A stretch of 64,000 bases of DNA from RYN-122 sp963761655 (GTDB lineage Bacteria; Actinomycetota; Actinomycetes; Mycobacteriales; SCTD01): positions 1 through 64,000 of the forward strand of contig CAVXHI010000001.1 of assembly GCA_963761655.1 (NCBI GenBank). The letters are read 5' to 3'. Each line of letters opens with the position of its first letter. Within the stretch, counting starts at the first letter, position 1. Positions 49,071 through 57,842 of this stretch are shown in pieces. A program made the translations under genes and the position numbers. The notes under the pieces are model-generated. The model was given only the letters and a program-made list of their open reading frames with translations. It was not told the DNA's origin and did no database searches.

Positions 49071-49904
49071 CTACCGGCGAGGCTCGACCGTGAGCTCGCT
49101 GTCGGTCTCGGTGCGGGTGCGGGTGCCCGTGGTGTCCTGCGTGCCGCCCGCGGGGTAGACGCCGTCGGCGTCGATCTGCTCCTTGCGGACCTCCTCCGAG
49201 ACGGTGGCCTGCTCCGTGACGGTCTCGGTGTCGAGGCGCACGCGCTCGACCGGGACGGTCTCCTTGGCGACGACCGGCTCCTCGGCGGTCAGCACGACCT
49301 CGTGCTCCTCCTCCGACAGGTCCGGGCCGTCGAGCGCCTTGCCGACGTTGCCGTCCGTGATGGGCTCGCGCTCGATCCGGACCTCCTCGTGCGAGACGGG
49401 GACGGTGCGGGTCTCGGTCTCGCTGGTGATGTACTTCCGCAGCTTCGCCCGGCCCGCCTCGACCTGCTCGGTGCCGACGTGCAGGCGCTCCTCGGAGCGG
49501 GTCATGGCGTCGTCCGTCGTCGGGCCGCTGGTGTCGTGCCCGACGGTGCCGTGCGCGTTCCCGCCCGTGGCGGCGGGCGCCGTCTGGCCGCCGCCGGTGA
49601 CCCCGTAGTGGCTGTAGAGGCGCTGCTCCTCGGCCGGCGAGAGCTCCGCGTCGGGGTCGATGTTCGGCGCGTCGCCGACGAGGCTCTTGGCGTAGGGCAC
49701 CTGGACGCCGTCGCTGGTCAGCTCGGCGGAGGCCAGCGGCACGAAGTGGGTCTTGGTGCCGAACAGGCCGGTGTGGACGGTCGCGAAGGTGGGCTCGCCC
49801 CCGTCGCGGTCGGCGTACAGGTCGTCGATGGTGCCGAGCTTCTCGCCACCCGTGCCGTAGAGGTCCTTGCCCTGCAGGGTGCGTGCCTGGTCGATCGAGA
49901 TCAC
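49071..49904 (-). CDS. PRC-barrel and DUF2382 stress-type protein
   Basis: This is a 277-residue soluble protein. Residues about 1-80 form a PRC-barrel (DLYGTGGEKLGTIDDLYADR, then LFGTKTHFVPLASAELTSDG). Residues about 135-265 form DUF2382, with the repeated acidic pattern seen in RSEERLHVGTEQVEAGRAKL and KYITSETETRTVPVSHEEVR. Such proteins are abundant in stress-tolerant actinobacteria; their role is not established, though PRC barrels bind RNA or other proteins. It is convergent with larC. Confidence 0.88.
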   Translation of the reverse strand: MISIDQARTLQGKDLYGTGGEKLGTIDDLYADRDGGEPTFATVHTGLFGTKTHFVPLASAELTSDGVQVPYAKSLVGDAPNIDPDAELSPAEEQRLYSHYGVTGGGQTAPAATGGNAHGTVGHDTSGPTTDDAMTRSEERLHVGTEQVEAGRAKLRKYITSETETRTVPVSHEEVRIEREPITDGNVGKALDGPDLSEEEHEVVLTAEEPVVAKETVPVERVRLDTETVTEQATVSEEVRKEQIDADGVYPAGGTQDTTGTRTRTETDSELTVEPRR

Positions 49905-50075
49905 GGTGGGTCCTCTCGGGGGAGCGGTCGCTGTCGAGACGACCCGTGCCCGACCCCCTCTGTTCCGTCACCGCCACACCAGCGTCACCAGGAGCGGCGG
50001 CCGGGTCGCGTTACCGCCGTGTGAACGCGGGAACTCCAGAGAGGACGCACGTGTCCTGAGGAGGACCGCACCGCC

Positions 50076-51119
50076 ATGACCCCGCTCACCACCTCCGCGC
50101 CCACCCTCGTCTCCGACGTCGCCTTCGACGACGCCCGCACCCCGCTGTCGACCCTGCTCGACGACGCCCTCGACGTCGGGCCTGCCGCCCTGAACGGCCT
50201 GCTCGGCGCGGACCCCGTCGACCTGCGCGACCGGTTCCTCACCCTGCTGTCCGTCTACGACCTCCACACCGCGCCCCTCGACGTCGTCGGAGCCCGCGCC
50301 CGCTTCCAGGGCCACCCGGTCGTCGCGGAGATCAAGGACCGGCTCGAGACCGCCTGGCTGGAGGAGCTCGAGCGCGACTGGCAGGCCGCCGGGGCGCTGA
50401 CCGAGGCGACCGACGTCGACCGCGTGGTGTCGGCCATGCGCGCCGTCGCCGCCAAGGACCGGCTGCCCCACGCCTACCGGTGGCTCGCGAAGGAGGCCAG
50501 CTGGTCCGAGCTCGTCGACTTCCTGGCCCTCGAGGGCGGCCCCGACGGCGGCTTCGACGACCTCGTCGCCGTCTGCCAGGTCGGCCTGTTCGGCAGCGCG
50601 AAGCTCGAGCTCGGCAAGAACTACTGGGACGAGATGGGCCAGGGCGACCCCGACGGCGTCCACACCGTCCTGCACCAGCGGCTGTCCGCGGCGATCCAGC
50701 TGCCGCACGTGCCGCGGTCGCAGATGCCGGTCGAGGCGCTCGAGCGGGCCGCCCTCGGCGGGCTGCTGGCGACGAACCGCTGGCTGCAGCCGGAGATGCT
50801 CGGCGCCCTCGGGCTGCTCGAGCTGCAGGCCGGCCCGCGCTGCCGCCTCGTGCTCCAGGGCTTCGACCGCCTGGGCGCGCCCGCGGACGCGTACCCGTTC
50901 TACGTCGAGCACGCCGAGGTCGACCCGGTCCACGGGCGCGACTGGATGGACAAGGCCGTCGTCCCGACCGTGACCGAGAAGCCCGCCTGGGGCCCGCGCA
51001 TCGTCAAGGGCGCGTGGTGGCGGTCGACGGTCAACCTCCGCTTCTTCGAGGCCGTCCGGCGCGACCTGGTGGCGCGCACCAGCACGGCCGCCCACGACGA
51101 GGACAGCGCCGCCGCCTAG
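50076..51119 (+). CDS. Iron-containing redox enzyme-family protein (heme-oxygenase-like diiron fold)
   Basis: This 347-residue helical protein matches the iron-containing redox enzyme family (PF14518). Metal-ligand candidates are Glu/His in FGSAKLELGKNYWDEMGQGD and GDPDGVHTVLHQRL, and later EHAEVDPVHGRDWMDKAVVP. This fold performs diiron oxidations, for example in alkene or N-oxide formation; the substrate is unknown. ATG 50076 lies after GAGGA. Arginine deiminase follows 10 nt downstream on the same strand and may be co-transcribed. Confidence 0.8.
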   Translation: MTPLTTSAPTLVSDVAFDDARTPLSTLLDDALDVGPAALNGLLGADPVDLRDRFLTLLSVYDLHTAPLDVVGARARFQGHPVVAEIKDRLETAWLEELERDWQAAGALTEATDVDRVVSAMRAVAAKDRLPHAYRWLAKEASWSELVDFLALEGGPDGGFDDLVAVCQVGLFGSAKLELGKNYWDEMGQGDPDGVHTVLHQRLSAAIQLPHVPRSQMPVEALERAALGGLLATNRWLQPEMLGALGLLELQAGPRCRLVLQGFDRLGAPADAYPFYVEHAEVDPVHGRDWMDKAVVPTVTEKPAWGPRIVKGAWWRSTVNLRFFEAVRRDLVARTSTAAHDEDSAAA

Positions 51120-51129
51120 TCTCCGCGGC

Positions 51130-52350
51130 ATGACGACGCCGGCCGCCCACGTCACCTCCGAGGTCGGCCGGCTCCGCACGGTGATGCTGCACCGGCCCGG
51201 GCCGGAGCTCTCCCGGCTGACGCCGCGCAACAGCGCCGACCTCCTGTTCGACGGCCTCCCGTGGCTGGCCCGGGCGCAGGAGGAGCACGACGGGTTCGCG
51301 GAGGCGCTGCGTGCCCGCGACGTCGAGGTGCTGTACCTGAGCGAGCTGCTGGTGCAGGTCCTCGACCTGCCGGACGCCCGCGCCGAGACCGTCCACGCGG
51401 CGGTCGCCCCCACCGTCGTCGGTCCGTCGCTCGCCGCGGTCCTGCGGAGCTGGCTGCTCGACCTGCCGTCGGACGACCTGGCCCGCGTCCTGCAGGCCGG
51501 CCTCACCCACGACGAGCTCCCGCGCACCGGCGCGGAGGGCGTCGTCGCCCGGCTGGCCGGCGCGCACGAGTTCGTCGTCCGGCCGCTGCCGAACCTGCTG
51601 TTCACCCGGGACTCGTCCGTCTGGGTCGCCGACCACGTCGCCGTCACCAGTCCCTCCATGCACGCGCGGCAGCGCGAGACGGCCCTGACCGGTGCGGTCT
51701 ACCGCCACCACCCGCGCTTCGCCGGGACGCCCCTGCTCTACGGCGGCAGCAGGGAGGAGGCCTGGTTCGAGGGCGGCGACGTCCTGCTCATGGCCCCGGG
51801 CGTGGTCGCCGTCGGGGTCGGCCAGCGGACGACGCCCGCCGGCGTCGAGGCCTTCGCGCTGCGGGCCTTCGCCAGCGGCCTGGCCCACACCGTGCTCGCC
51901 GTCCCCATCGCGCAGGAGCGGGCGACGATGCACCTCGACACCATCTGCACCATGGTCGACCGGGACGCCGTCGTCATGTACCCGGTCGTGGCCGACAGCC
52001 TGCTCGCCTACCCCGTGACGCCCGACGGCGAGGACGGACTCGTCTGCGGCGACCCCGCGCCGTTCCTCGAGGCGGCGGCCGCGGCGATGGGCGTCGACCG
52101 CATCCGCACGGTCGACACCGGGCTCGACCCGGTGACGGCCGAGCGCGAGCAGTGGGACGACGGCAACAACACCCTCGCGCTGGCCCCCGGGCTGGTCGTC
52201 GCCTACGAGCGCAACACCGAGACGAACGACCGGCTGGAGAAGCACGGCATCGAGGTCGTGCGGATCGCCGGGAGCGAGCTCGGGAGCGGCCGGGGCGGAC
52301 CGCGGTGCATGAGCTGCCCGGTGCTGCGCGACGAGCTGCCCGAGGTCTGA
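51130..52350 (+). CDS. arcA: Arginine deiminase
   Basis: ArcA hydrolyses arginine to citrulline and ammonia, for ATP gain or acid resistance. This 406-residue protein has SEVGRLRTVMLHRPGPELSR, the loop LLFTRDSSVWVADHVAV, the catalytic His in TMHLDTICTMVDRDAVVM, and the nucleophilic Cys in GRGGPRCMSCPVLRDEL. The partner genes arcB, arcC and arcD are not nearby, so it may not work in the full fermentative pathway. Length and motif order are normal. Confidence 0.94.
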   Translation: MTTPAAHVTSEVGRLRTVMLHRPGPELSRLTPRNSADLLFDGLPWLARAQEEHDGFAEALRARDVEVLYLSELLVQVLDLPDARAETVHAAVAPTVVGPSLAAVLRSWLLDLPSDDLARVLQAGLTHDELPRTGAEGVVARLAGAHEFVVRPLPNLLFTRDSSVWVADHVAVTSPSMHARQRETALTGAVYRHHPRFAGTPLLYGGSREEAWFEGGDVLLMAPGVVAVGVGQRTTPAGVEAFALRAFASGLAHTVLAVPIAQERATMHLDTICTMVDRDAVVMYPVVADSLLAYPVTPDGEDGLVCGDPAPFLEAAAAAMGVDRIRTVDTGLDPVTAEREQWDDGNNTLALAPGLVVAYERNTETNDRLEKHGIEVVRIAGSELGSGRGGPRCMSCPVLRDELPEV

Positions 52351-52352
52351 GC

Positions 52353-52379
52353 GCCCTGGACGCCCTGGACGCCCTGGAC
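52353..52379. repeat. Three tandem copies of a 9-bp unit
   Basis: GCCCTGGAC is repeated exactly three times, directly after the arginine deiminase stop and before the convergent HNH gene. A partial fourth copy (GCCCTGG) follows 3 bases later. It may be a slippage product and lies outside coding sequence. Confidence 0.85.
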
Positions 52380-52389
52380 GCTGCCCTGG

Positions 52390-53649
52390 CTAGGCGGCCT
52401 GCTGCACGAGCACGCTGACGGCGTAGTGCAGGTCCAGCCGGTCGGCCAGCGGGGGCCTCAGCGTCTCCGCGGAGACGCCGGGCAAGGCGTCGGACGACGC
52501 CCAGGGAGCGGCCGGCAGGTGCGGGACCCTCACGCCGGCGGCGGTCCGGACCTCGAGCCGCCGGTCCGGGGTGAGCACCAGCACGGTCCCGTCGGCATGG
52601 ACGAGCGTGTGGTGCCGGGGGCAGAGCAGCAGCAGGTTGTCGAGGTCGGTCGCTCCGCCGTCCGACCACTCCTGGACGTGGTGGGCGTGCAGGCGGCGGT
52701 GCCGGGTGCAGCCGGGGTAGCGGCAGCGCTCGCCGTCCAGCGTCCCGAGCAGGTCCCGCAGCAGCTGCGTCGGGCGGCGCCGGGCGCGGCCGCTGTCGTG
52801 ACGCCGGAGGTCCGCGCGCGCCAGGGGCCGCAGGGCCCGGGGGAGGTCTGCCGCGACCGCACGCAGTGACGTCGGCGGGAGCAGCTCCCCGTCGCGGAGC
52901 CGGCCCCAGCCGCTGAGCGGGTCGACCTGGACGGTCAGCGCCGCCCGCGACCGGCGGGCGACGTCGGGGGCGGCCTGCTCGAGGACCCGGGCGGCGACAG
53001 CGAGCAGGGCGTCGGCGAGGGAGGCCTTCCGGGGCGTCTCCGCGGAGACGCCCTCGGGAAGGTCGACGGGCGCCCGGTCGAGCTCCGACCGGGCCTGCTC
53101 CAGGGCGGCGTCGACCACCACCGCCTGGTCGGCGGGCAGGCGCAGCGTGTAGACCACCGTCCCGTCCTCGTCGTAGCGCTTGCTGGCCCGCATCCGGTGG
53201 GCCGCGGCCTCCGGGTCGGCCGCGTCCTGCTCGGTCCGGCGGACCCGGCCCACCCCCCGCACCAGGCGCTCGAGCTGCCCCGCCGTCGCGTCGGCCGCGA
53301 GGTCGAGCCACAGCTGCTGGTCGTCGACCGACGCGGCCCTGGTGACCGCCCGGGCCTTGGAGTAGGACAGCCTGCCCTCACCGAGGGCCGCCCGGACCAG
53401 CGGGAGATCGCGCAGCCGCCGGGCGACCCGGACCTTCTCCCGCGCCGCTCCCGGCGAGAGCCCGACCCGCCACTGCAGCCAGTGCGCGCAGGACAGCAGC
53501 CCGGGACCGCCCCAGGCCTCGCGGCGGTCGAACTCGGCCACGAGGTCGAGCAGCCGGGCCTCGCCGGCCGCGAGGCGGCCGGACCAGGTCACGATCTGCT
53601 CGGCGAGCTCGTCGTCGGACAGGCCGGTCAGCAGCGGGATCACCGTCAT
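52390..53649 (-). CDS. DUF222/HNH endonuclease-domain protein (13E12 repeat family)
   Basis: This is a 419-residue protein of the actinobacterial 13E12 family. The N-terminal DUF222 (about residues 20-270) contains CAHWLQWRVGLSPGAAREKV and RLRDLPLVRAALGEGRLSYS. The C-terminal HNH motif is CRYPGCTRHRRLHAHHVQEW, then TDLDNLLLLCPRHHTLVH. These genes are often present in many copies per genome; whether they are active nucleases is unclear. Two copies of the GVSAET-coding palindrome lie in it, between the domains (53035) and near the C-terminus (52462). Confidence 0.92.
   Translation of the reverse strand: MTVIPLLTGLSDDELAEQIVTWSGRLAAGEARLLDLVAEFDRREAWGGPGLLSCAHWLQWRVGLSPGAAREKVRVARRLRDLPLVRAALGEGRLSYSKARAVTRAASVDDQQLWLDLAADATAGQLERLVRGVGRVRRTEQDAADPEAAAHRMRASKRYDEDGTVVYTLRLPADQAVVVDAALEQARSELDRAPVDLPEGVSAETPRKASLADALLAVAARVLEQAAPDVARRSRAALTVQVDPLSGWGRLRDGELLPPTSLRAVAADLPRALRPLARADLRRHDSGRARRRPTQLLRDLLGTLDGERCRYPGCTRHRRLHAHHVQEWSDGGATDLDNLLLLCPRHHTLVHADGTVLVLTPDRRLEVRTAAGVRVPHLPAAPWASSDALPGVSAETLRPPLADRLDLHYAVSVLVQQAA
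52462..52477. repeat. 16-bp palindrome CGTCTCCGCGGAGACG, copy 2 (in the HNH gene)
   Basis: Identical to the copy in larC. On the coding strand it gives GVSAET within ALPGVSAETLRPPLAD, in the C-terminal tail of the HNH-domain protein, a region expected to tolerate insertion. Confidence 0.9.
53035..53050. repeat. 16-bp palindrome CGTCTCCGCGGAGACG, copy 3 (in the HNH gene)
   Basis: Second copy in the same gene. It again encodes GVSAET, within DLPEGVSAETPRKASL, between the DUF222 core segments. It lies 573 bp from copy 2. Confidence 0.9.
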
Positions 53650-53710
53650 GGCCGGACGCTCCCACCCGGGTCCGACAGTCCTGGTCGGCCCCGGTCCGCC
53701 CTGGTCAGCC

Positions 53711-54757
53711 CTACCGCAGGGTCAGCTGCCGCGACAGCAGGCCCTGCCGCGAGCGCTTCTCGTCCGACGTCAGCGCCCTGGGCGACGCGAGGGCCTCGTC
53801 CAGCCGGGCCCGCAATGCCGCGGCCGGCTCCTCGACGGCGTCCGCCTCGGTCTCGGGCAGCAGGTCCCAGACCGGCACGAGCCGGCCGTGGGCGCGGAAG
53901 CTGCCGATGTACCGGGAGTCCTCGCCGACCGACAGGCCGCCCGGCTCGGTGGCCAGACGGGCGAGCGCGTCCAGCAGCGGCTCCTCGTCCTCGGGCAGGA
54001 CCCAGCGCAGGTGGGACCGCTCGCGGATGCGGCACCAGTAGGCGGACGAGACGGACGACAGCCGCGCGGTGGGGACCACCGAGGTGTTGGCCCGCTCCAT
54101 CGACTCGGCGACCTCGCCCGTCGGGTCTGCGACGCCCTCGACCCAGAAGTCGAACCCGTCGTGGACCGTCACGTCGAGGGGCTCGGGGGCCAGCAGGTCC
54201 TGCAGGCGCGGACCGCTGCCCGGCAGCCCGAGAGGGGTGACGGAGTTGCCGGGGGTCGTCTCGAGCGCCTGCTCCAGGGCGGCGGCGAGGTCGCGGCTGA
54301 CGTCCCCGCCGCGGGTCTGCACCTGCAGGCCGAGGAAGACGGTGCCGTCGGCGCGGACCATGGCGGGCCAGGCGAGCGGCAGGACGGTGGCCAGCACGAC
54401 GGTGCGGTCCTCGTGCCCGACCACCCGCAGCGGCGCGGTCGCGGCGGGCACGACCTCGCGCAGGGCGATCCACTCGGTCTCGTCGGCCCGGCCCGCGAAC
54501 GGCCGCGCGACGAAGGTGTCGAGCTCCACCTTCCCGTGGCAGGCCTTGTACCGCTTCCCCGACCCGCACGGGCACGGCTCGCGCAGCCCGACGACGGGGA
54601 CCTCGCCGCCAGCACCTGGACCGGAGGGGCCGGGGACGGCGGCGGGGGTGGCGGCGGGCTTGCGGCGGCTGCTGATGGAGGGCTCCGGGGGCTGGCGGCG
54701 GGACGGGCCGAGCCTAGGTGTGGCGGGAGGTCCCCGTCGGGGGGAGGGTCGGGGCAT
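53711..54757 (-). CDS. DUF5926 protein with SEC-C zinc motif
   Basis: This is a protein of up to 348 residues. The SEC-C motif is LREPCPCGSGKRYKACHGKV (CxC...CH, zinc-binding). The remaining about 270 residues form the actinobacterial DUF5926 domain (DTFVARPFAGRADETEWIAL up to WDLLPETEADAVEEPAAAL). SEC-C tails contact SecB or ribosomes in other proteins; the function here is unknown. The start is uncertain. ATG 54757 would overlap the divergent flavoprotein start by 2 bases, and a shorter form beginning around SISSRRKPAATP is more family-like but lacks a normal start codon. Confidence 0.8.
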   Translation of the reverse strand: MPRPSPRRGPPATPRLGPSRRQPPEPSISSRRKPAATPAAVPGPSGPGAGGEVPVVGLREPCPCGSGKRYKACHGKVELDTFVARPFAGRADETEWIALREVVPAATAPLRVVGHEDRTVVLATVLPLAWPAMVRADGTVFLGLQVQTRGGDVSRDLAAALEQALETTPGNSVTPLGLPGSGPRLQDLLAPEPLDVTVHDGFDFWVEGVADPTGEVAESMERANTSVVPTARLSSVSSAYWCRIRERSHLRWVLPEDEEPLLDALARLATEPGGLSVGEDSRYIGSFRAHGRLVPVWDLLPETEADAVEEPAAALRARLDEALASPRALTSDEKRSRQGLLSRQLTLR

Positions 54758-55682
54758 GAGGATCTGCGTCGTCGGGGCGGGCATCGCCGGCAGCACCTGC
54801 GCCCGGGCGCTGTCCGGGGCGGGCGAGGACGTCGTCGTCCTGGACCGCGGGCGCGTGCCCGGGGGCCGGATGGCCAGCCGCCGGATCGAGGGGCGGTACG
54901 TCGACCTCGGCGCGTCCTACTTCACGGTCCGCGACGACCGGTTCCGCACGCAGGTCGACGACTGGACCTCGCGCGGTCTCGCCCGGGAGTGGACCGACAC
55001 CTTCAGCGTCCTGCCGTCGGGCGAGCGCAAGACCGGGCCGACGAGGTACGGCGCCGCACAGGGGCTGCGCAGCCTGGTCGCGGACCTCGCGGGAGGCCTC
55101 GACGTCCGGCAGGAGACCACCGTGCAGCAGGTCGGCCCCGGGCCGACGGTCGACGGCACGCCCTACGACGCCGTCGTCCTCGCGATGCCCGACCCGCAGG
55201 CGCTCGCCGTCCTGGACGCCGCGATGACCCCGGAGCGGGCGGCGCTCGACGGGCGGGACTGGCAGCCGGTCCTCGCCCTCGCCGCCGTGTTCGAGGAGCG
55301 CACCTGGGAGCTGGACGGCGCCTTCGTCCACGACGACGACGTCCTCGACTGGGTCGCCGACGACGGCCGCCGGCGCGGGGACGACGCGCCGGTGCTGGTC
55401 GCCCACAGCACGCCCGCCTTCGCGGCGACCCGGCTGGCGGACCCGCCGGCGGCCGGCCCGGCCCTGGTCGAGGCCCTGACCCGGCTCCTGGACCTGCCGG
55501 CCCCGCGCACCACGCACGTCCAGCGCTGGACGCACGCCAAGCCGGTCGGGGAGCGGGAGGCCCCGTGCTTCCTCGGGGACGCCGGCGTCGGGCTGTGCGG
55601 GGACGGCTGGGGCGCCAGCAAGGTCGAGGCCGCCTACCTGTCCGGCCTCACCCTCGCGGAGCGCCTGCTCGCGCGTCGATGA
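54756..55682 (+). CDS. Renalase-like FAD-dependent amine oxidase family protein
   Basis: This 308-residue flavoprotein has the Rossmann motif MRICVVGAGIAGSTCARALS, the following DRGRVPGGRMASRRIEG and DLGASYFTVRDDRF of the renalase-like group, and a C-terminal FAD motif GDAGVGLCGDGWGASKVEAA. Bacterial renalases oxidise aberrant dihydro-NAD(P) isomers; that activity is a guess from the family. ATG 54756 is fixed by the start of the Rossmann fold. Its 3' end overlaps the convergent phosphodiesterase gene by 35 bp. Confidence 0.88.
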   Translation: MRICVVGAGIAGSTCARALSGAGEDVVVLDRGRVPGGRMASRRIEGRYVDLGASYFTVRDDRFRTQVDDWTSRGLAREWTDTFSVLPSGERKTGPTRYGAAQGLRSLVADLAGGLDVRQETTVQQVGPGPTVDGTPYDAVVLAMPDPQALAVLDAAMTPERAALDGRDWQPVLALAAVFEERTWELDGAFVHDDDVLDWVADDGRRRGDDAPVLVAHSTPAFAATRLADPPAAGPALVEALTRLLDLPAPRTTHVQRWTHAKPVGEREAPCFLGDAGVGLCGDGWGASKVEAAYLSGLTLAERLLARR

Positions 55683-56493
55683 GCCGGCGGGCCCGCCGCG
55701 GGTGGTTCGTGATGACGGCGTCCACCCCGATGTCGAGCAGGTGCTGGATGTCCTCCGGCTCGTCCGCCGTGAAGCAGTGCACCCGCCCGCCCCGGGCGTG
55801 GACCCGCTCGACGTAGCCGGGGTGGGCCTTGAGGATCGCCAGCGCCGTGCCGGCCGCGCCGACCTGCCGGGGCAGGTGCCCGTCGCGGTAGCGCACCGGG
55901 ACCCGGTCCATCAGGTAGACGGTCGGCAGCAGGGGCGCCATCAGGTGGACGCGCCGCAGCGAGGTCGGGGCGTAGCTCATGACCGTCACCGGCGACACCG
56001 ACCGCGACAGCGGCCGGGCCAGCCCGTGGCGCTCCAGGACGTCGACGAGGGACCGCTCGACCAGGCCGCCGTAGCGGGTGGGGTGCTTGGTCTCGATGTG
56101 CAGCTGGACGGGCCGCCCGGTCGGCCCCCGGCTGTCGGCCGCGAGCTCCAGCAGCCGCTCCAGGGTGAGCACGGAGCGCCGCTCCTGGTCGACGTCGGCC
56201 TCCTCCCAGGCCCCCTCCACGTGCGGGTCCTTCCACGACGCGAAGTCGAACGCCGACAGCTCCGCCAGCTCGAGCGTCGACACGACGCCCCGGCCGTCGG
56301 AGGTGCGCTCGACCCGGCGGTCGTGCACGCAGACCAGCACGCCGTCGCGGGTCAGCCGGACGTCGCACTCGAGGGCGTCCGCCCCCTCGGCGAGGGCCAG
56401 CTCGTACGCCGCCAGCGTGTGCTCGGCGACCGCGCCCGAGCTGCCCCGGTGGGCGACGACCTGCACCGGCTGCACGCGGCCCTCGGGATGCAC
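55648..56493 (-). CDS. Glycerophosphodiester phosphodiesterase
   Basis: This 281-residue GDPD-family TIM-barrel hydrolase releases glycerol-3-phosphate from deacylated phospholipids. The catalytic and metal residues are in QVVAHRGSSGAVAEHTLAAY, ALECDVRLTRDGVLVCVHD (E, D, H), and HIETKHPTRYGGLVE. The C-terminal GRVHCFTADEPEDIQHLLDI and DAVITNHPRRARRL are typical. No signal peptide is seen, so it acts in the cytoplasm. Confidence 0.93.
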   Translation of the reverse strand: MHPEGRVQPVQVVAHRGSSGAVAEHTLAAYELALAEGADALECDVRLTRDGVLVCVHDRRVERTSDGRGVVSTLELAELSAFDFASWKDPHVEGAWEEADVDQERRSVLTLERLLELAADSRGPTGRPVQLHIETKHPTRYGGLVERSLVDVLERHGLARPLSRSVSPVTVMSYAPTSLRRVHLMAPLLPTVYLMDRVPVRYRDGHLPRQVGAAGTALAILKAHPGYVERVHARGGRVHCFTADEPEDIQHLLDIGVDAVITNHPRRARRLIDARAGAPRG

Positions 56494-56512
56494 AGCCCGA
56501 TCGTGCCGCAGA

Positions 56513-57499
56513 TCAGCCCGTCGTGAACCCGTTCTGCCGACGCGACACCCGTCCGGGGAGCCCGTTCACGACGTCGACCACCGGCTCGCCCGCCAGGACC
56601 CGCCGCAGGTTCGCCGCGGCCGCGCCCACGATCCGCATCCCGGCCTCCGACGTCGACCCGGCGGCGTGCGGCGAGAGCAGGACCGGCAGCCCCCGCAGCG
56701 GGCTGTCCAGGGGCAGGGGCTCCGCAGCGAAGACGTCGAGGGCGGCGCCCGCCGGGGTCCCCGCCTGCAGGGCCCGCACCAGGGCGGGCTCGTCGACGAC
56801 GCCGCCCCGGGCCGCGTTGACCAGCAGGCTGCCGGGCTTCATCAGGCCGAGCCGCCGGGCGTCGAGCAGGCCGCGGGTCTCGGCCCCCAGGGCCACCACG
56901 AGGACGACGACGTCACTGCCGGCGAGCAGCTCGTCGAGGTCGTGGAACGTCGCGGGGGCGTCGTCCTTGGGCGTGCGCGACCAGTAGCCGACCGGGCACC
57001 CGAGCGCCTGGAACGTCGTCGCGACCCGCCGCCCGATCGGCCCCATCCCGACGACGCCGACCCGCAGCCCGGCGAGCTCGCGCCCCCCGAGGGTGGTCTG
57101 CGGCCACTCGCCCCGGCGGACGGCGGCGTCGCCCTCGACGGTCCTGCGCAGCAGGGACAGGGTCGCGGACAGCACCCACTCGGCGACGCTGACCGTGTTC
57201 GCCCCCGCGGTGTTGCTGACCGGGACGCCGGCTGCGGCACAGGCCTCGAGGTCGATGCCGTCGACCCCGACGCTCGGCTGCTGGACGAAGGCGACCCGGG
57301 GGCCGGGCGCGTGGACGGTCAGGGTCGGGGACCAGTCGCCGAGGACGAGGTCGACGTCGGGGAGCAGGGCGTCGACCGCGGCCTGGGTGCGCTCGGGCGG
57401 GACGACCAGCTCGAGGTCCGGCCCGAGGGCGGTCGCGCCGAAGAGCGCCTCGAGCAGCCCGGCGTCGAGGGGGGGCAGGGCGAGCAGCCGCCAGCTCAC
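56513..57499 (-). CDS. D-isomer-specific 2-hydroxyacid dehydrogenase
   Basis: This is a 328-residue NAD(P)-dependent oxidoreductase with FVQQPSVGVDGIDLEACAAA, NTAGANTVSVAEWVLSATLS, the Rossmann motif VGVVGMGPIGRRVATTFQAL, catalytic Arg in LLVNAARGGVVDEPALV, and His in VLLSPHAAGSTSEAGMRI. It lacks an ACT domain, unlike SerA at 27328, so another 2-hydroxyacid is likely. GTG 57499 overlaps the rhodanese stop (GTGA), so the two form an operon. Confidence 0.92.
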   Translation of the reverse strand: MSWRLLALPPLDAGLLEALFGATALGPDLELVVPPERTQAAVDALLPDVDLVLGDWSPTLTVHAPGPRVAFVQQPSVGVDGIDLEACAAAGVPVSNTAGANTVSVAEWVLSATLSLLRRTVEGDAAVRRGEWPQTTLGGRELAGLRVGVVGMGPIGRRVATTFQALGCPVGYWSRTPKDDAPATFHDLDELLAGSDVVVLVVALGAETRGLLDARRLGLMKPGSLLVNAARGGVVDEPALVRALQAGTPAGAALDVFAAEPLPLDSPLRGLPVLLSPHAAGSTSEAGMRIVGAAAANLRRVLAGEPVVDVVNGLPGRVSRRQNGFTTG

Positions 57500-57828
57500 A
57501 CGACCCGCCCGGGTGTCCCGGCGTCGGTCACGACGGGCAGGCCGGCCGTCTCCCAGGCGTCCATCCCGCCGTCGACGTTGCGGGCGTCGACCCCGTGCTG
57601 CAGCAGGAACACGGTCGCCTGCGCGCTGCGGCCGCCGTAGTGGCAGACGACGTCGACCGGGCGGTCGGTCGGCAGCTCGGCCAGCCGCGCCGGCACCTGC
57701 TGCAGGGGCACGTGCACGGCGTCGGGGGCGTGCCCGGCGTCCCACTCCTCCTGCTCCCGGACGTCGAGCAGGAGGGCGCCGGGGGTGAGGCCGGTGACGG
57801 GGACGCTGGGCAGCGGGGACGGGTGCAC
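57496..57828 (-). CDS. Single-domain rhodanese
   Basis: This 110-residue sulfurtransferase carries a persulfide on its active-site Cys in VDVVCHYGGRSAQATVFLL. Other fold features are ALLLDVREQEEWDAGHAPDA and VHVPLQQVPARLAELP, and DGGMDAWETAGLPV near the end. It is the first gene of a pair with the hydroxyacid dehydrogenase. It is divergent from the disulfide-reductase-like gene, 14 bp apart. Confidence 0.93.
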   Translation of the reverse strand: MHPSPLPSVPVTGLTPGALLLDVREQEEWDAGHAPDAVHVPLQQVPARLAELPTDRPVDVVCHYGGRSAQATVFLLQHGVDARNVDGGMDAWETAGLPVVTDAGTPGRVV

Positions 57829-57842
57829 GACAGGATGATGCA

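Noticed and set aside
51261..52418. Open frame with DAL repeats encoded by the 9-bp tandem units
   Set aside because: It is a shifted reading of arginine deiminase; the repeats lie after the true stop.
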